Part shown: one piece after another, positions 6,222-6,300 of the stretch
Numbering within the stretch: position 1 is the first letter of the stretch
Layout: each line of letters begins with the position of its first letter
DNA from: Sedimentisphaerales bacterium
GTDB taxonomy: Bacteria > Planctomycetota > Phycisphaerae > Sedimentisphaerales > SG8-4
Assembly (NCBI GenBank): GCA_016932895.1
Contig: JAFGCA010000017.1
Span: forward strand, 1-6,300
Direction: 5' to 3'
DNA: 6,300 bases
Notes under the pieces: model-generated
Told to the model about the DNA's origin: nothing
The model's input: only the letters and a program-made list of their open reading frames with translations
Database searches by the model: none
Program-made: the position numbers and the translations under genes

Positions 6222-6300
6222 ATGCGTACGCACGTTTGTATCCTATGCCTGCTGGGGCTGACGGCCTTGCTGGGCCGCCCGACGGCCACCGCATACGGCG
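6222..6300 (+). CDS. Exported protein of unknown function, N-terminal signal peptide only (3' end outside window)
   Basis: The frame from ATG 6222 gives MRTHVCILCLLGLTALLGRP and then TATAYG, 26 codons up to the window end. A short basic start, a leucine-rich core and a TATA-type region form a plausible Sec signal peptide, with cleavage soon after T-A-T-A. AAAGGGGA (6205-6212) is a reasonable ribosome binding site about ten bases upstream. An in-frame ATG at 6174 would add 16 charged residues and has no good binding site, though it lies at the predicted transcript start. The mature protein is not in the window, so no function can be given. It is divergent from the Tat-exported isomerase-like gene and could share regulation with it. 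Confidence 0.6.
   Translation, partial: MRTHVCILCLLGLTALLGRPTATAYG

Noticed and set aside
1..6300. CRISPR array, tRNA or rRNA genes, insertion sequence or phage genes
   Set aside because: No regularly spaced repeats, no tRNA-like or rRNA-like sequence, and no transposase or integrase motifs were seen.

Overview
The window is GC-rich, gene-dense bacterial DNA. The gene types suggest a member of the Planctomycetota, most likely of the Phycisphaerae type. They are the C-terminal tail of a lamin-tail-domain surface protein, a prepilin-like protein with the H-X9-DG motif, a secreted heparinase II/III-family lyase, and a Tat-exported TIM-barrel sugar isomerase/epimerase. This assignment rests on gene content and style and is an inference; no rRNA or other marker gene is present.

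Layout from left to right: (1) Positions 1-150 hold the last 49 codons of a lamin-tail-domain protein on the + strand. (2) Positions 151-313 are a convergent intergenic region with a short dispersed-type repeat and a 40-base stretch that would give a G-less, C-rich RNA on the minus strand. (3) Positions 314-1111 (-) encode a complete 265-residue type IV prepilin-like protein, with a well-formed promoter (TTGCAG, 17 bases, TATAAT). (4) Positions 1344-1413 (-) hold a remnant of a second, paralogous prepilin gene. Its start, ribosome binding site and last 11 codons survive, but almost the whole body is deleted and the join is out of frame. Its own promoter (TTGCAT, 17 bases, TACAAT) is still recognisable upstream. 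(5) Positions 1612-3735 (-) encode a 707-residue secreted polysaccharide lyase-like enzyme. (6) Positions 3736-3884 form a divergent promoter region. (7) Positions 3885-5057 (+) encode DNA polymerase IV (dinB), starting at GTG. (8) Positions 5079-6029 (-) encode a 316-residue Tat-exported sugar phosphate isomerase/epimerase-like protein, which converges on dinB with only 21 bases between the stops. (9) From 6222 to the window end, the signal peptide of another exported protein begins on the + strand, behind an extended -10 promoter.

Functionally, the lyase and the exported isomerase-like protein fit a lifestyle of degrading anionic or uronic-acid-containing polysaccharides outside the cytoplasm. 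dinB, a translesion polymerase, sits between them but reads the opposite way and has no evident link. I do not see an undescribed multi-gene system here. The most noteworthy features are the collapsed prepilin paralogue with its surviving promoter and the dyad-symmetric sequences at several promoters.
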